Source: Gammaproteobacteria bacterium
Lineage (GTDB): Bacteria > Pseudomonadota > Gammaproteobacteria > Pseudomonadales > Pseudohongiellaceae
Direction of reading: 5' to 3'
DNA length: 5,940 bases
Assembly: GCA_016762975.1 (NCBI GenBank)
Contig: JAESUV010000033.1
Coordinates: 9,813 to 15,752, forward strand
The notes beneath the pieces are model-generated. The model ran no database searches and was not told the origin of the DNA. It saw only the letters and a program-made list of their open reading frames with translations. Both the position numbers and the translations under genes were made by a program. Below, one piece after another: positions 4,976-5,940 of this stretch. How positions within the stretch are numbered: position 1 is the first letter of the stretch; the number at the start of each line of letters is the position of its first letter.

Positions 4976-5940
4976 ATGAGCAACGAAAACAGCAATCTGT
5001 ACCACGATCGGATCGTACTTCGCCTGGTGCAGTTTTCATTGGCTTGGGCAATATTGGCGATGACCGTGGGTGTTTATATCTCCGCGGAACTGGTGTGGCC
5101 CACCATCGACTTCGGTCAGTTCTGGCTCTCCTTTGGCCGCCTGCGACCACTCCATACAAATGGAATAATTTTCGGCTTCGGTGTTTCCGCCTTGATGGCC
5201 ACGGGGTTCTATAGTGTGCAACGTACCTCACACGTACCGCTTTTCATGCCAAGGCTTGCTTGGTTTGTCTGCTACGCTTGGCAGCTGATAATTCTACTTG
5301 GTGGTCTGTCTCTACTCGCTGGTTGGACTACATCGAAAGAGTACGCAGAACTCGAGTGGCCGTTCGATATCGCCATCGCCATCGTTTGGGTTTGCTTCGG
5401 CGTTGTCTTCTTCGGCACTATCGCCAATCGTAAGATTCGCCCTATCTACATCTCCAACTGGTTCTATGGCGCGCTAATCATCGTGATAGCGATGCTGCAT
5501 ATCGTAAACAGCCTGGCGATTCCAGTAACCATCGGCAAGTCCTACTCGCTTTACGCTGGGGCGCAGGATGCCATAGTGCAATGGTGGTATGGGCACAATG
5601 CGGTTGGCTTTCTGCTAACGGGCGGATTCCTGGGCATGATGTATTACTTTCTGCCAAAGCATGCAGGTCGCCCAATCTGGAGTTACCGCTTATCGGTCGT
5701 CGCGTTCTGGGCATTCACCTATAGCTACATCTGGGCAGGCCCTCATCATCTTCACTACAGCGCGGTACCCGAATGGGTGTTGTCTCTTGCCTTGGTCATG
5801 AGTGTGATCTTGTTGGCTCCGTCATGGGCTACGATGATCAACGGCATCATGACGGTGAGTTCTGCATCGGAGAAACTGAAGACCGACCCGGCGCTAAAAT
5901 TCATTGTCCTATCACTGGCATTCTATGGTCTTGCGACATT
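4976..5940 (+). CDS. ccoN: cbb3-type cytochrome c oxidase subunit I, CcoN (3' end outside window)
   Basis: These are the first 321 residues of the catalytic subunit (usually about 475) of the proton-pumping, high-affinity cbb3 oxidase in the inner membrane, which reduces O2 to water with electrons from the CcoO and CcoP cytochromes. About nine helices are visible. The ligand residues fall at the same positions as in the P. stutzeri enzyme: low-spin haem b ligand H60 (RPLHTN), CuB ligands H207 (WWYGHNAV), H257 and H258 (AGPHHLHY), and the cross-linked Y251. The haem-ligand histidines near 347-349 lie beyond the window. This match supports the ATG at 4976, although the ribosome site is modest (TTGGAA, nine bases away). 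A different-frame ATG at 4972 gives no oxidase sequence. The FNR-type promoter upstream of the preceding gene fits microaerobic induction. ccoO, ccoQ and ccoP would be expected to follow. Confidence 0.97.
   Translation, partial: MSNENSNLYHDRIVLRLVQFSLAWAILAMTVGVYISAELVWPTIDFGQFWLSFGRLRPLHTNGIIFGFGVSALMATGFYSVQRTSHVPLFMPRLAWFVCYAWQLIILLGGLSLLAGWTTSKEYAELEWPFDIAIAIVWVCFGVVFFGTIANRKIRPIYISNWFYGALIIVIAMLHIVNSLAIPVTIGKSYSLYAGAQDAIVQWWYGHNAVGFLLTGGFLGMMYYFLPKHAGRPIWSYRLSVVAFWAFTYSYIWAGPHHLHYSAVPEWVLSLALVMSVILLAPSWATMINGIMTVSSASEKLKTDPALKFIVLSLAFYGLAT

Noticed and set aside
4972..5214. Plus-strand frame starting four bases before ccoN
   Set aside because: It overlaps the clear CcoN frame out of phase, and its translation lacks membrane or family features. 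Overlapping minus-strand frames at 4968-5231 are rejected for the same reason.

Overview
The window looks like chromosomal DNA of a gammaproteobacterium, probably marine or environmental. This rests on three things: a PurA C-terminus and a Mak-type ROK kinase of the gammaproteobacterial kind, a cbb3 oxidase subunit whose residue numbering matches that of Pseudomonas stutzeri, and a solitary long HUH (RAYT-type) transposase of a sort common in such genomes. Base composition is balanced in the genes and AT-rich in the 2554-3188 gap. The species cannot be named from the sequence.

Left part (1-1461): the 3' end of purA (adenylosuccinate synthetase) reads rightward and converges on a complete leftward ROK sugar kinase most like fructokinase Mak. 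An 11-bp tandem duplication covers the purA stop codon. Middle (1462-3188): a full-length single-copy-type HUH transposase is followed by about 635 bp without a convincing gene. That stretch holds a bulged hairpin, two identical 15-bp direct repeats 22 bp apart, and a promoter-like region with a 31-bp-spaced repeat.

Right part (3189-5940): a small charged helical protein of unknown function comes first, then a lipoprotein with a CopC-like fold that lacks the usual copper-binding histidines. Next is a regulatory region with a near-perfect FNR/Anr box placed at about -41.5 from a perfect TATAAT. Downstream in the same direction lie a five-helix Yip1-family membrane protein and then ccoN, the catalytic subunit of cbb3 cytochrome c oxidase, cut by the window edge. 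The most coherent reading is a low-oxygen-induced unit: an FNR-type regulator drives a leader RNA with two hairpins, then the Yip1 protein, then the microaerobic terminal oxidase.

I found no CRISPR array, tRNA, rRNA, defence system or clearly new multi-gene system. The items most worth a second look are the FNR-controlled Yip1-ccoN arrangement, the ligand-less CopC-like lipoprotein, and the repeats near the transposase.
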